Assembly: GCA_039090855.1 (NCBI GenBank)
Contig: CM077006.1
Location: forward strand, 51,035,336-51,099,335
DNA from: Macrothele yani
Lineage: Eukaryota; Arthropoda; Arachnida; Araneae; Macrothelidae
Direction of reading: 5' to 3'
DNA: 64,000 nucleotides
Each line of letters starts with the position of its first letter. Position 1 is the first letter of the stretch. Below are positions 33,990-45,117 of this stretch, piece after piece. The notes beneath the pieces were generated by a model. That model was not told the DNA's origin. It worked only from the letters and a program-made list of their open reading frames with translations, and searched no databases. Made by a program: the position numbers and the translations under genes.

Positions 33990-35529
33990 CACTGCCGGAC
34001 AATTGCTAAGGACGGGTGACAATTGCAACGATAGCAACCATAAAATGGAAGGCAGGAAATTGTGGAAATTAGCATAAGTGCGGGATACAGTAAGACGTGT
34101 TGTGCGTATGCAAATTTTGGATTGCCAAACTTGTTCGTGACGTCATAGCGCTGATAAGAGAAACAAAGGATTTGACGCGTATTGACCATTGTTGTTCAAA
34201 CGCAAAGTTGAAAGGGAAACAATCAATTGGACGAACTGGCAATTTTCAGTATGTCTTCCCGACATCACCTAGATGATTTTACGCGTGGCTGTATTATTGG
34301 CAAGTTTGAAGAAGGGCGAAAAATAACAGATGTTGCCAGGGAGTTCGACGTCAGCCACAGTGTTGTTTCAAGGCTTTGGAAATCATTTCAAACAAATGGA
34401 GAGTGTAGCAAACGTCACGGGGGAGGTCGTGTTCGCAGTACGACACCTGCAGAAGATCGGTACATAGTGCTATCAACAAAAAGACACCGGCACAGCACAG
34501 CTAGTGAGGTAACAAATCAGTTTATGGCTGCTACTGGCAAGCGGATCTCCCGAAAAACTGTCGCCATACGTTTGCATGAAGAAGGACTATACGCCCGCCG
34601 TCCTGTTGTGTGCATCCCATTGTCCAGACGTCACCGTACCGCCCGTTTGCAATGGTGCCATCAACATCGCAATTGGACTAATAACGACTGGTCTGCTGTC
34701 CTCTTCTCAGATGAGAGTAGATACAGTCTATCGTCTGATTGTTGACGACAACTGATCTAGCGTGATAGTGGTACTGCATATTGTCCAGCAAACATACAGG
34801 AAAGGGACCGATATCCGACATGTAGTGTCATGGTATGGGCTGGCATCATGAGCAATGGCCGTACGTCCCTCTATGTGCTTCCAACTGGGACTATGACTGG
34901 CCAACGATACATTAATGATGTTCTGCTACCTCATGTTCGCATGTTCCGTGCTGCTGTCGGTGATAGATTCATTTTCATGGACGACAACGCAACATGTCAT
35001 CGAACAGTCGCTGTCCAGGAGTGTCTTGAGAGCGAGGATATTCAACGCCTCGTGTGGCCAGCACGTTCTCCAGATCTGAATCCCATTGAAAATGTGTGGG
35101 GTGCTTGGGGAGGAGTCTTGCTGGTCGCCAATGCCCTCCAATAAACAAGGACACCCTCATCCGTGCACTGACAGAGGAATGTGATAAATTACCCCAACAG
35201 CTGCTTGATAATGTTGTGCAAAGCATGACACGATGTATGGAATCTTGCATCGCCCTCCATGGTGGCCATATCCCGTATTGACATCTTACGCCGGAACGCC
35301 TGCGGACGGTAATTGCATTTTTTCACATTTACGTATTCTGCACAAAATGGCCTGTTTGTCCCTTGAACACGTTCCAAAGCCTTCTGGATTTCAGAGCACA
35401 ATAAATTGCCTATCTTGTAATGTCCTGGCATTCTGACATTATTTTATTTCACTTGGCATCCAACCACACTTACTTTTTTATGCGCTATATAGCCGCTTAT
35501 GATCCGTCCTTAGCAATTGTCCAGCAGTG
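33990..35529 (+). mobile_element. Tc1-like element, complete length, inactive
   Basis: The TIR CACTGCCGGACAATTGCTAA at the left and TTAGCAATTGTCCAGCAGTG at the right are flanked by TA at 33988-33989 and 35530-35531. Length is 1,540 bp. It disrupts LINE A copy 2 between the RT and C-terminal segments, giving a clean relative age. Confidence 0.93.
34227..35144 (+). pseudogene. Tc1-like transposase pseudogene (nearly intact)
   Basis: An open 172-codon N-terminal half carries MSSRHHLDDFTRGCIIGKFE, then DVAREFDVSHSVVSRLWKSF (HTH) and the first catalytic Asp in LFSDESRYSL. A stop and frame change follow at 34742. The second frame (34830-35144) carries SVMVWAGIMSNGRTSLYVLP, the second Asp in FIFMDDNATCHRT and the Glu in SPDLNPIENVWGAWGG. 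The C-terminal tail continues in another frame (TRALTEECDKLPQQLLDNVV). Two lesions separate it from a full-length frame. Confidence 0.92.
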
Positions 35530-36007
35530 TACTTACATTACATTCAGTGCTACCCGTTCCTCTCTCAAACACCATAACTTTGGTTTTTCCCTTATTTATA
35601 CTCAGTTTGAATTTCATGCAAACTTTGTGCATCCGAGTCAACATACTCTGCAACTCACCTTTGCTCTCTGCCAACAGTACAGTGTCATCAGCATACAGCA
35701 ATCTGCACACACGGATATCACCAAGACATAAACCACTATTATCTATTTTGGCATCACGCATGCATGCATCCATAAATATATTAAACAGCCATGGTGACAT
35801 TACACAACCTTGTCTAACTCCTGCACCAATGGAAAACCATTTTGATAAAACACCATTCACTCGTACACAAGCTCTACTACCAGCATACATGGCTTTTACA
35901 CTATTAAGTAGATTCCCAGTAACACCATATTCATTCAATACCTTCCACAACACCACTATCCTGACCATTACTACATGAATTTTTAAAACCCGCAGAAGCG
36001 TCTTCAC
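35510..36007 (-). pseudogene. LINE A reverse-transcriptase segment
   Basis: Contains WKVLNEYGVTGNLLNSVKAM, VNGVLSKWFSIGAGVRQG, CVMSPWLFNIFMDACMRDA and the catalytic YADDTVLLAES, followed by KLSINKGKTKVMVFERGTG. The frame stays open for 165 codons before the Tc1 boundary at 35529. The finger domain and endonuclease are missing. Confidence 0.9.
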
Positions 36008-36191
36008 TTTCTAGTGTATTATCCACAGAACATAAAATATTTATAACTTTTTTTAACAGAAAACTTACGGATTATATGACAGAAATTACTGTATTTACTG
36101 CAAATTTCAAAATCTGTAGTAACAAAATATTGGTTCCAAGGCCAGATTTCTACGCAACGGCGACCTGGTGCCCAGGATTTGCCGAGCCCTG

Positions 36192-37024
36192 TTTATACTG
36201 AAACTTAATTTTGGGTCAGATTCATAGAGGCCCTTTGTTGCTGCCATGTGGAGAAATTAATACAAGAAAAAAACAAATGAAGAAAACACGAAGGCATACA
36301 GTTAAGGGAGATGTGAAAAGATGTTGCCGAATTAGAAAAGAGGATAATATGAACTGACCAATTAGGAAGAGATGATGATGACATCATCATCATCACTACA
36401 GAAAGCCTGAGACACAATACTTTTCAGTTACTTGTCGGCAGACACACAAAGCTCACTTGATGTGAAAAGTTTATATCAGAGTTGAAGGAAAGCTTCTGAA
36501 GAAGAAAGTGTAGAGCATACTTTCAAAATTCATTGAGTTTGTATCAAACATCAATCCCCAATTTGTGGAATTTTGAAGATCTTAATACTTAATCTTTTTA
36601 GCAGACATATGTTTAAAATTGCACTTCAGAAAGCTGGAACATCAATAACAGACTCAGGTGAAGAAACCTTGGAACTGCGGAAGAAGCACTAATGAAACAA
36701 ACCACAAGAGAGCAGGGCAACATTTTTTAAAGAATTTTTACTCCAATATTTTGACAATATCAAAGGGAAAGGACTGCTACAATGAGCTTTCAAACTCCAG
36801 AAATACAAGGTCGGTTCATATTTTTTTTCAACAAATTAAGATCTCATACATAAATAGAAAATATATAATACAGGAACTCTTTTAAGACACTATTCACAAT
36901 GGTGTGGTAATAAAGTGGAAAACCCTTAAGCTCGTATTTGTGGGAATTGAATCATACTTGAAAATTTATAAATCTTGGTCTAACATTTCTGATTGTTCAA
37001 ATACTGATCAGCCATTGTAATATT
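36192..37024. other. Intron 3 stretch, possible LINE 3' scrap
   Basis: Around 36200-36410 the + strand gives a weak LINE-tail-like DSxRPFVAAM...KRG followed by a GATGATGATGACATCATCATC run, which could be the 3' end of another LINE. The remainder is AT-rich with nothing recognised. Confidence 0.35.
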
Positions 37025-37312
37025 TCATTTCATTTATTTATTCATTCAGTTGCCACTACAGCAACTAGGAAAAGGAGGGAAAATGCCGAGAGGTCTGACA
37101 TAGGCCTCCTCTTCCCAGAATATAAAAAACAGGAAGCTTAACAGAAAAGGCAAGCCAACACATATATGGTAGGTTAATATGTGAATATACACGTACTAGC
37201 TCACAACCAACACATATATATCAATGTGTTCCATCATCAATAACCTTCATTGTATCTAAACAAACAAGTGTCAAATACACTTCACTATATAATCACATAT
37301 ATATTTATAAAT
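37025..37312 (-). mobile_element. Older LINE (Jockey/CR1-like), 3' portion
   Basis: The left edge, read on the minus strand, ends in AATGAATAAATAAATGAAAT, a LINE-type simple-repeat tail. Joined across the RTE insertion, it is continuous with 40480-40990, which encodes the RT C-terminus of the same element. Confidence 0.6.
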
Positions 37313-40300
37313 GGGATGTAAGGTCAGGTGATGCGTAACATCACAGCCTCTCCTTGACAAATGTCAACCCCGCCTTCTCGTGGTGCATCCTGTTCCCACT
37401 AAAGGGGCTCTGACGACCGCCAATAGCGGCATAACTATACCATCGGGATTAGAGGAAATACTATCCCACACTCACCAACCTGCTTGGCCAGCGTGGTGAG
37501 TTATGGCCAAACCCCTCCAAAATGACTCCACAACTTAAATCTTGGCCTTCAGTCTCCGGCAGCTAGAATATACCTGGCCAAGGCAGAGGGTGCTAAGAAT
37601 CCCCAGAGGACCGGACTAGGCTGCCATCTGATGCTGACCTTGGCTGCGTATAATGGACGCTCCCTATCTTCTGATTCAAGGCTTCTTGAATTGGAAGAGG
37701 AACTACAAAGGATCAAATGGGACATCGTCGGGCTAAGTGAGGTAAGGAGAAAAGGAGAAGATCTCATTGAACTGAAAAGTGGACATCTCTTCTACTATCA
37801 TGGGACAGATACTGGCAGAACTAGTGGTGTTGGATTTATAATAAACAAGAAACTGAAGGATAAAGTTGTAGAAGTTGAAAGTTCCTCTGACAGAGCTGCA
37901 CGACTCGTTATCCAACTCTCGAGAAGATACCAGGCTCAGATTATTCAAATTTATGCACCCACCACAAGTCATCCTGAAGAAGAAATTGAAGAATTGTATG
38001 AGGAAATTTGTCATCTAAATAATAAAGGTAAGCAGCACTTGAAGATAATTATGGGAGATTTCAATGCAAAAATAGGGCAACGGCAACAGAATGAAACTTT
38101 AGTAGGTAAATTCGGTCACGGCAACAGAAACCAGCGTGGAAATACTGTCGTTGAGTTTGCAGAGGCAGAAGGGTTTTTCATCTTGAACTCCTTTTTCAAG
38201 AAAAAGCTGCACAGGAAATGGACATGGAGACATCCAAATGGAATGACAAGTGAAATTGATTTTATTATGTGTAACAAAAAATTCGTCATAGAAGACTGCA
38301 GTGTGCTAAACAAGTTCAACACAGGTAGTGACCATAGATTGGTGAGATGTAAGATGCACCTCAACACTAAACTCGAACGTGGCAAGCTCATAAGACAAAC
38401 AAAATCTATTGACATAACCAACCTTAAACAACACCATAATACCTTCAAGTTGGAACTGAAGAATAGATTCTCTGCTTTAGAAGGCCTAACATCAGAAGAA
38501 GTGGATATTTCTGAAGTTAACAGAAAAGTAACCAAAGCTCTTATGGAAACAGCAACAAAATTAGCTGGGTCTAAGAACAAGTTGCATGTGAACAAATTAT
38601 CAGAAAAACCCAGAATGTTGATGCAAAAAAGAAGAGACATGAGGACAACTAAAGAAGATGTGACTTCCAAAGTGAAATACATAGAGCTATGCAAGACGGT
38701 ACAAAAAAGTATCACTGAAGATGTAAGGAAATTCAACTGTGAACTAGTGAGGAAAGCAATTGAAAACAACCAAAGCCTAAAGATAGCAAAGAGACATCTC
38801 AGTAAGGGAAGAAAACAGATTATGGCACTGAGAAAAGAAGATGGTTCTGTAACAAGAAATAGAGGCGAAATTTTGACAAGAGTGAAAGATTTCTACTCCA
38901 AGTTATATGAAAGGGATGATGCATGTACCCCAAACATCGTGGAAGGTACCAGAGTTCTTCCAGTCCTCCCAGTAGAAGTTGCACATGCAATCAAGAACAT
39001 GAAGCAGGGAAAAGCTCCAGGAGAAGATGGAATTACTGTAGACATCATACAAGAAGCAAGTGGAGAAATCGAAACAGTACTCGCCCAAATTTTCACTCGA
39101 TGCCTTAATGAAGGGAAGATTCCTGAGGATTGGAACAACGCTATAATGATCCTGCTACATAAAAAAGGTGACATTGAGGATCTCGGGAACTACAGACCTA
39201 TCAGCCTCCTATCAGTGGTTTATAAAATCTTCACTAAAGTTCTTTCACGCCGTTTGAAGGTAACACTGGACATGGCTCAACCGAGAAAACAAGCTGGATT
39301 CAGGAGTGGCTACTGCACAATCGATCATATCCACGTACTGAGAGAACTAATTGAAAGAGCGAGGGAATATGAACTTCCATTGTGCATGGCTTTTATCGAT
39401 TATGAAAAAGCCTTTGATTTAGCGAAACCATCAGCAGTTACAATGGCTCTGAAATCCTGCGCCATTGAAGATGCATACATTAATATTATTAATAACATCT
39501 ATGAAAATGCAAGTGCAAAGATTCAGCTGTTTGAAAATACAACACACATAAAAATTGGAAAGGGGGTGAGACAAGGTGACACCATATCTCCGAAGCTCTT
39601 TAACGCCACATTGGAAAATGTCTTTCAATCACTGAACTGGGAAAACAAAAAGATAAAGATTAATGGGGATTATCTAACCCACCTTCGTTTTGCTGATGAC
39701 ATAGTCATTTTTGCAACTACCCCATCAGAGCTGCAGAGTATGATCCAAGAACTTGCTGACAAGAGTAAAGAAGTGGGATTAAAAATGAACTTTCAGAAGA
39801 CAAAAGTGGTGTTCAATGGTTTTACACGAAATGAAGATTTATCGATTGATGGAGAAAAGCTGGAGATAACAGACACATACATTTATCTTGGACAGCAGAT
39901 ATCAAGTGAGGGTCACATTAATGAAGAAATTAATCGGTGAACAAAACTTGCCTGGAGAGCTTTTGGAAGAAACAGCATAATTTTCAAGAGCAACATGCCA
40001 TTATGTCTTAAAAGAAAAGTGTTTGATCAATGCATCCTTCCAGTGCTTATGTATGGTGCAGAGACGTGGACCTTAACTAAAAGAGACATACAAAGGCTGC
40101 AGACAACTCAAAGAAGCCTGGAGAGGTGCATGCTTGGTGTAACCAGGAGAGATAAGAAGAGGAACTCGTGGATCCAAAAAATGACAGGAGTGGAAGACAT
40201 CATGATCAGAGTTAAGTCCATGAAATGGCAATGGGTTGGACATACTGCCAGAAGGACAGACCATCGATGGACAGCCAAAATTTTAGATTGGATTCCAAGG

Positions 40301-40468
40301 GACAGGAAAAGACCCAGAAGAAGACCACATGTAAGATGGGTGGATGAAATTCAAAAGTATGTGGGAGTGACATGGAGGAGACTGGCACAAGACAGACCGT
40401 TGTGGAGGAAACTTGAGGAGACCTTCGTCCAGCAGTGGATTGATAATGGTTGACAATGATGATGATGT
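37313..40468 (+). mobile_element. RTE-type LINE, near full length, young
   Basis: A perfect 11-bp target duplication TATTTATAAAT lies at 37302-37312 and 40469-40479. The element has about 320 bp of 5' leader, one ORF with endonuclease and reverse transcriptase, and a short ATG microsatellite 3' end. It is inserted in an older minus-strand LINE. Single-ORF layout and the short repetitive 3' end are typical of the RTE clade. Confidence 0.92.
37631..40453 (+). pseudogene. RTE endonuclease-reverse transcriptase ORF with one in-frame stop
   Basis: Retrotransposition protein: it nicks the target and copies its RNA there. Start MLTLAAYNGRSLSSDSRLLE. AP-type endonuclease motifs are IKWDIVGLSEVRR (about residue 33), MGDFNAKIG (about 140) and GSDHRLVRC (about 233). 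RT motifs are NYRPISLLSVVYKIF (about 522), AFIDYEKAFD (about 587), GVRQGDTISPKLFN (about 646) and FADDIVIFA (about 689). The C-terminal part has GAETWTLTKRDIQRLQ and RPHVRWVDEIQK. The frame is open for 941 codons except TGA at 39938-39940, probably a decayed CGA. An internal ATG at 39995 is in the same frame. Confidence 0.92.
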
Positions 40469-40479
40469 TATTTATAAAT

Positions 40480-40990
40480 AAACAACAAATAACATTTGCA
40501 CCTCACTTTATAATCATACTAACCCACATTTCTTCCATTCAATCAAAATTGCCTATTGTTTACTAATTATTTCATAAGATGTGTTTTTAGTTTTATTTTA
40601 AATAAGTTAAAATTATATTAATTGATATTAGTTCTTGGGACAATGAGTTCCAGAATTTTGGGCCACTATAATTTATATTCATTTTAAGTTTCTCAGTTTG
40701 TGGGAACATTGGAATTAGTAGTGATCTATTCCTAGTATTGTGGTAATGAGTATGTATACTTAGTGTTATTATATCATTGTGTATACCATTTTTAATTCTT
40801 TTATACATTATTTTTCCCAAGTTATAATCATATAATTGCTTTATCGTTAAAATATTATATATATTGGGGTTCGCTTTTGATTGAATATATGAGATTGGTT
40901 GAAAATTATTTGATGTTTTAAGGTCTATTAGTCTTATAAATCTATTTTGCAGTACCTGTAGTTTGTTGAGAGAAAAATGTACAGTTGGTA
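40480..40990 (-). pseudogene. Older LINE (Jockey/CR1-like), RT C-terminal relic
   Basis: The minus strand reads LQVLQNRFIRLIDLKTSNNF near 40950-40890. A 75-codon frame (40820-40593) follows with LGKIMYKRIKN, THYHNTRNRSLLIP and YSGPKFWNSL. This is the tail found after the RT domain in Jockey/CR1-type elements. It is 5' truncated about 55 bp from the exon 4 acceptor. The clade assignment is tentative. Confidence 0.7.
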
Positions 40991-41046
40991 AAAGTAATAT
41001 TTGTAATTAATCTCAAGTGAATTGTAATCTATTTCTGTTCTTCCAG

Positions 41047-41202
41047 ATATTTTTCAGTGCCATGAAGGATATTTCTGTAACAAGTCAACAGCAAATATTG
41101 CAGCATTTCTTATCAAAATATGAGCTGAATGAAGCCATGAAGCAGCAGAATTTTTCTAAACAGATGTCTTCTGTTCTGAATCAGATTGTTAATGCTGAAC
41201 AG
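41047..41202 (+). CDS. Host gene exon 4 (156 nt, 52 codons)
   Basis: The acceptor TGTTCTTCCAG and a GTAAAA donor at 41203 bound an open 52-codon exon, phase 0 at both ends, beginning IFFSAMKDISVTSQQQ. Gln, Ser and Asn are common between helices. The exon lies only about 55 bases after the 5' remnant of a minus-strand LINE, so that insertion sits close to the branch-point region of intron 3. Confidence 0.88.
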
Positions 41203-42309
41203 GTAAAAAAAAACATTAAAGTTATGTCCAGTGTTTAAGATGACACTCACATTTTTGCTGAATCACAACAGACATTAATCCTGCTTCCAAAATTAGCTTC
41301 TAAATTGCTATATTGTATTTTTCAAGTGCATTTTGGGCCAACTGTCCAATAAATGACAAAACAATTCCCACTGAATTCACGATTGTTTTTTTGTTTTGTT
41401 TTTCTGTCAGAAACAAATTAAATGCATATATTGTTTTTTCTTTTAAAGTGATTCATATTCAACTCAACAACTCTAGGTTTTATTTAATTTCTGAATGTGC
41501 CAGTTTGCTATATTACTTCACAACCTGCTAGGGATTTGTCAAGAATAACGTGCACTGCGTGGGGAAACACAATGAAATGTGTGTGCAAAGTAAATCCAAC
41601 TTATAACCAGCTTGTATTTAATAAGATCCTAGATTTAACAAGCAAAAAAAAAAAAAAAAAAAAAAAAAAGGAACTTTAGTTTTGTATGATGTTAATTCTG
41701 AGCTAATTTAATCATTTCTAACAAAGGAAAATACAGTGAAATCCCCATGTTTAAATGAGGGAGGAGAAAGTTAAGATGATTACTTTTAACAAGCAAAGTA
41801 ACAAAATTTAATAAAATTCCATATTTAGTGAGGCAAAGAAAATTTATTTTGGAATGGAGGAATATAGTAATGGTGGCGTGCAGGATGAAATTGCAACAGC
41901 ACAGGGGAATCTTGGTGTGTTAGTGAAAGAATGTGATAGAAAAGCAAAGGGTAGGAAGTACATCAAATGCTCAACAAGTGAGTCATGCAAGAAACCCTAT
42001 CCACCCACTCGCAAGTAGCTATTGCCTAGGGAGTATCGTTTTTTTTTTTTGTTTCCACGTGTTGTCTGCTTCAAGATTGGCTGCTACTAGGTATTCATGT
42101 AAGTGTTTAAATCTTTCGAGTATATCCAATTGTTATGAATATGTAATATAAATCATGTATGCATATTTCTGCATGCTGCAATGTTTCACAACTATAAATG
42201 GATTTAAGAATTTTTATTGGTCCCAATCTCTTTGTTGTAAGCAAGTTCTACTGTGTGCATGTGTTTGGCAAATATAGTGCACTTTTGTGACTTTGAAATT
42301 TGAGCACCT
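41203..42309. other. Start of intron 4
   Basis: AT-rich intron with an A run of about 26 at 41644-41669. Nothing else recognised. Confidence 0.55.
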
Positions 42310-42790
42310 TGAAGAAACAGGAATGTGGATAGGGATAATGACAGTCAAGGAAATAATAAACCTAAAGTTTACAGATACCAATATAAAGTCATAGTGAGAC
42401 TAATTGACAGTGAGATACGTAACACACAAAACATTAGAATAATTCTTGATGACCACATATCACGCTTCAGTTACGTAAAAATTACAAGTGTTGGGACAAC
42501 GTTTCGTTAGCGATTTCTACCTTCATCAGCCATGGAATGAAAAATTTAAGTTCAATAGAATGTGGCCACAGCATGAAAATAACATCCTACTTCATGCTTT
42601 GGCCACATATTATCTACTTTCATGCTTTGGCCACATTCTATTGAACTTTTGAATTTATTTAAAGATCATCTATATCTGACTTTCCCCTTCCATTCAATTC
42701 ACTATCGACCTTGAAAGTAATTTTTCCACATGATGACTATCTGCTGTCATGATGTGGCGAATACATGCTTCGAAGTGCTGCAATACTGAC
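42310..42790 (+). mobile_element. Possible Penelope-like element flank with inverted repeat
   Basis: The string ACAACGTTTCGTTAGCG followed by CTTCATCAGCCATGG (about 42497-42535) resembles the ACGTTTCG...CTTCATCAG signature often seen at Penelope-like element ends. An inverted repeat follows: TTCAATAGAATGTGGCCA at 42551 against TGGCCACATTCTATTGAA at 42628, with GCATGAAA/TTTCATGC inside. A Penelope-type RT scrap lies 2 kb downstream. The link is inference. Confidence 0.35.
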
Positions 42791-42998
42791 AGGGTGGCAC
42801 AGTAAGCGATGGCTTATGACCATTCGTCCAAGAAGGGTCCGGGTTTGAATCCTGGTGAGGCATGGATGTTGTGTTTGTCTTACGGCACTGGCTCTCTCCC
42901 TTCCCTGGAACCAGTGATTCTAAATGGCGACTGCTTATGGTCCATTAAGTTGCTCACAGTAGTCGTTAAACCTTCAATAAAAACAAAAATAAAAAAAA
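42791..42998 (+). mobile_element. tRNA-derived SINE, copy 5 (5' shortened)
   Basis: The head is reduced to AGGGTGGCACAGTAAGCG. B box GGTTTGAATCC, family body and a mixed A-rich tail are present. An internal part of the AATTAGGGACGGGC segment is deleted. It abuts the mariner relic on its right. Confidence 0.85.
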
Positions 42999-43001
42999 TG
43001 A

Positions 43002-43925
43002 CGGGAATAATTTCCTGTTGTTGGATGGCACGTTAGAGGTCAGTCAGTGTTCGCGGGTTGTACTAGTACACTCGATTTTTCAGATAACCCCTCAAGAAGA
43101 AGTCGAGCAGCATTAAATCGGGGCTGTACAGGAAGCCAAAAGAGACTGGCTGAAAAACGTTGTGGGAATCGTCTGGTGATGATCTGTGGGCCATTCTGCT
43201 GGTGAAGCAAACCAAGAACAGCATTTGTAGAGTGTGGCAGTGCTATGTCGTGTTGAAACGTGCGGTTGTGAATCCAGTTTTCCTGGACTGCAGCAGATTG
43301 TGAATCCAGTTTTTCCATCCGCGCTGTTCTTCTCTTCGTCGCCTTGCTTGCCGTCGTCATCTGTGACACTGCTGGTTCATTCGAATTTCGCTACCAATTT
43401 CACTTGGTATGCACGGGATGGATGGCTTACAATGATTCTTAAAAGCTGTACCCCACTTTTTTTTTTTTTTTGATTGGAGGTTTAACGACCACCATGAGCA
43501 ACTCAATGAGCTATAAGCAGTCGCCTGTCCCTAATTTAGGGTCACTGGTTCCGGGGAAGGGAGAGAGCCAGTGCCGTAAGACAAACACAACATCCATGCC
43601 TCACCGGGTTTCGAACCCAGACCCTGTTCGGACGAATGATCAGAGGCCATTGCTTAGACCACTGCGCCACCGGGGCGGCATACCCCACTTTCATAACACC
43701 TTTGTGGGGTTTCTGCCCTCCGCATACCAATTTTTCATCAAGAAAAGTCTCTTTCTTTCTGTGGTATACCGCTACATGTCCGAAATTGCGTGTCCACCGT
43801 CCCGCTACTTCCTCACGAATGCTTGTCGCCTGCTGATCTATGTCTCAGACTTACAGTGCCATCTCCTTATTCTTTAACGATTTATTCCACAGGAAAGTTG
43901 TCACTACCCAATGAAACACCCGGTA
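43002..43925 (-). mobile_element. Tc1/mariner-type element relic, minus strand, split by a SINE
   Basis: The right edge, read on minus, starts ATACCGGGTGTTTCATTGGG, a typical mariner-like TIR. The distal part encodes FQHDIALPHSTNAVLG (second Asp) and, in another frame, YSPDLMLLDFFLRGYL (third Asp; usual SPDLTPCDFFLWGYLK). The first-Asp region is not readable. The 3' TIR is lost where SINE copy 5 abuts. SINE copy 6 is inserted inside. Confidence 0.75.
43459..43680 (-). mobile_element. tRNA-derived SINE, copy 6 (minus)
   Basis: T run, then the reverse of the family, ending CCGGGGCGGCA. The target duplication TACCCCACTT at 43449-43458 and 43681-43690 is perfect. It is nested in the mariner-like relic. 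Confidence 0.92.
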
Positions 43926-44297
43926 TATTTTTTAAATTTAGTGTTCTTGAAAAGTCTTGGAATTCCTCTTCTACTTCAGATATGTATGAACCATAATTTT
44001 TACTGATAAAGATTCTTCAAAACATACTTTGATTAAAGCAATGTTTAAATTTTCAGTTTATTTTGTATTTGATTACATTAAAAATAATTTCTGTATGTGC
44101 TTATTCTAGTGACGTTGTTTTCCTGCATGTTATATTATTTTTCTGATAACTTAAGTTTGTAAAGCAACACTGTGAGTATTAGAACAATAAGTACAATTTA
44201 AACATCTGTTCTTAGTCTAATAGCTTGAACTTTTTTTATGATTTGTTGATTTGATTTATAAAAATGTTATGTAATTCAACTGGTGCTTTCCTTTTAG
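43926..44297. other. End of intron 4
   Basis: AT-rich; apart from the exon 5 acceptor tract nothing is recognised. Confidence 0.5.
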
Positions 44298-44408
44298 GCT
44301 GAAAAACAAATAATTTTATTCTGCCTTCAATCACCAAAGGAATGTGTTTCTCGGATTATTCATCAAGCCGTTAATGGGAACAGTGGTCAGATACCAGTAC
44401 TTGTAAAA
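44298..44408 (+). CDS. Host gene exon 5 (111 nt, 37 codons)
   Basis: The acceptor CTTTCCTTTTAG and a GTAAGT donor at 44409 bound 37 codons in phase 0, beginning AEKQIILFCLQSPKECVSRI. It is open throughout and shows the alternating hydrophobic pattern of amphipathic helices. Confidence 0.88.
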
Positions 44409-44769
44409 GTAAGTCATAATACTATGCATTTTGAGTTTGGCTTCTGAATAAAAAACTGCTGAAATATCTGTTGTGCCATTATTAGTAACTTGATTTAGCT
44501 TGTTATTGTTATATTACACTGATTATGTAAAGTGTTAATACCAAGACATTGCAGCACAAAGAATTGGCATTAGTTTATTATTTTTCTGTAGCTTCTAATT
44601 TGTCAGTGAGAAAGTCAGAGATGATAATGCTTTTGTGAGCTTTACATTTTACATAGTAATTAATAGTCAGATAATTCAAAATTTTTAAAGGCCACAATAG
44701 TTGGGCTTGTATCATCATGTTGCTAAAATTCCTAAATAAAGTGAATGTTTCCTGTTGTAGCATAACAAC

Positions 44770-45117
44770 GTGGTATTATTGACATCCGAGACAAGTTATC
44801 AAATATCCATCCAAAAAACAAAACTGTATAGAAAAAATGGAAATTATATAATGAAAAATGAACTACCATTCTTAGATTTAAAACTTAATCCCCAAAGAAA
44901 AACATCTTTTGATTTCAGAGTATGTAAGAAAACAACAATAATTCCAACAGTAATCCCTGCAAACTCAGCTCACTCTTCATCCTATGAACTATCTGCAATA
45001 AGGCTCTGTGTAAATAGGGTGAATATCTGCTGCAGAGAAGAAACAAAATGGATAAAAGAAATAGCAAAAATGTATGATATAAACCAAGCAGAAATCAATA
45101 AAATCTATGAATGAAAA
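44770..45117 (+). pseudogene. Penelope-like reverse-transcriptase C-terminal fragment
   Basis: An open 114-codon piece with ELPFLDLKLNPQRK, FRVCKKTTIIPTVIPANSAH and SSYELSAIRLCVNRV. This order (FLDL, then a YRKPT-like strand, then a 'S-H-...K-A-A-x-R-x-x-x-NR' helix) is the post-catalytic region of Penelope-like RTs. The catalytic region is not present upstream. It lies in intron 5, about 360 bp after exon 5. Confidence 0.65.

Larger units (their letters stand above)
33440..36007 (-). mobile_element. LINE A, degenerate copy 2, split by a Tc1
   Basis: The minus strand from 36007 to 35530 encodes RT; 33960 to 33533 encodes the C-terminus; the Tc1 at 33990-35529 lies between. The 3' end is CTAAGCTGTTCTCCGAGA next to a (CAT)n run at 33445-33462, so the element ends in an ATG-type microsatellite on its own strand. 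The region 5' of RT is absent. Confidence 0.88.
31660..36191. mobile_element. hAT-type ends enclosing a 4.5 kb composite
   Basis: The left end CAGGGCTTGACAAATATG and right end GGATTTGCCGAGCCCTG are imperfect inverted repeats. The flanking 8-mers TTTATACA (31652-31659) and TTTATACT (36192-36199) match at 7 of 8 positions, a hAT-type duplication. The interior holds a degenerate tandem repeat, LINE A copy 2 and a Tc1, with no hAT coding sequence. The LINE and Tc1 are later insertions, so the original element was about 1.9 kb or less. Confidence 0.72.

Noticed and set aside
35517..35978. 153-codon plus-strand ORF
   Set aside because: Antisense to the LINE A reverse-transcriptase segment.
38116..38769. 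217-codon minus-strand ORF
   Set aside because: Antisense to the RTE ORF, Ser/Leu-rich composition typical of an antisense frame, no motif.
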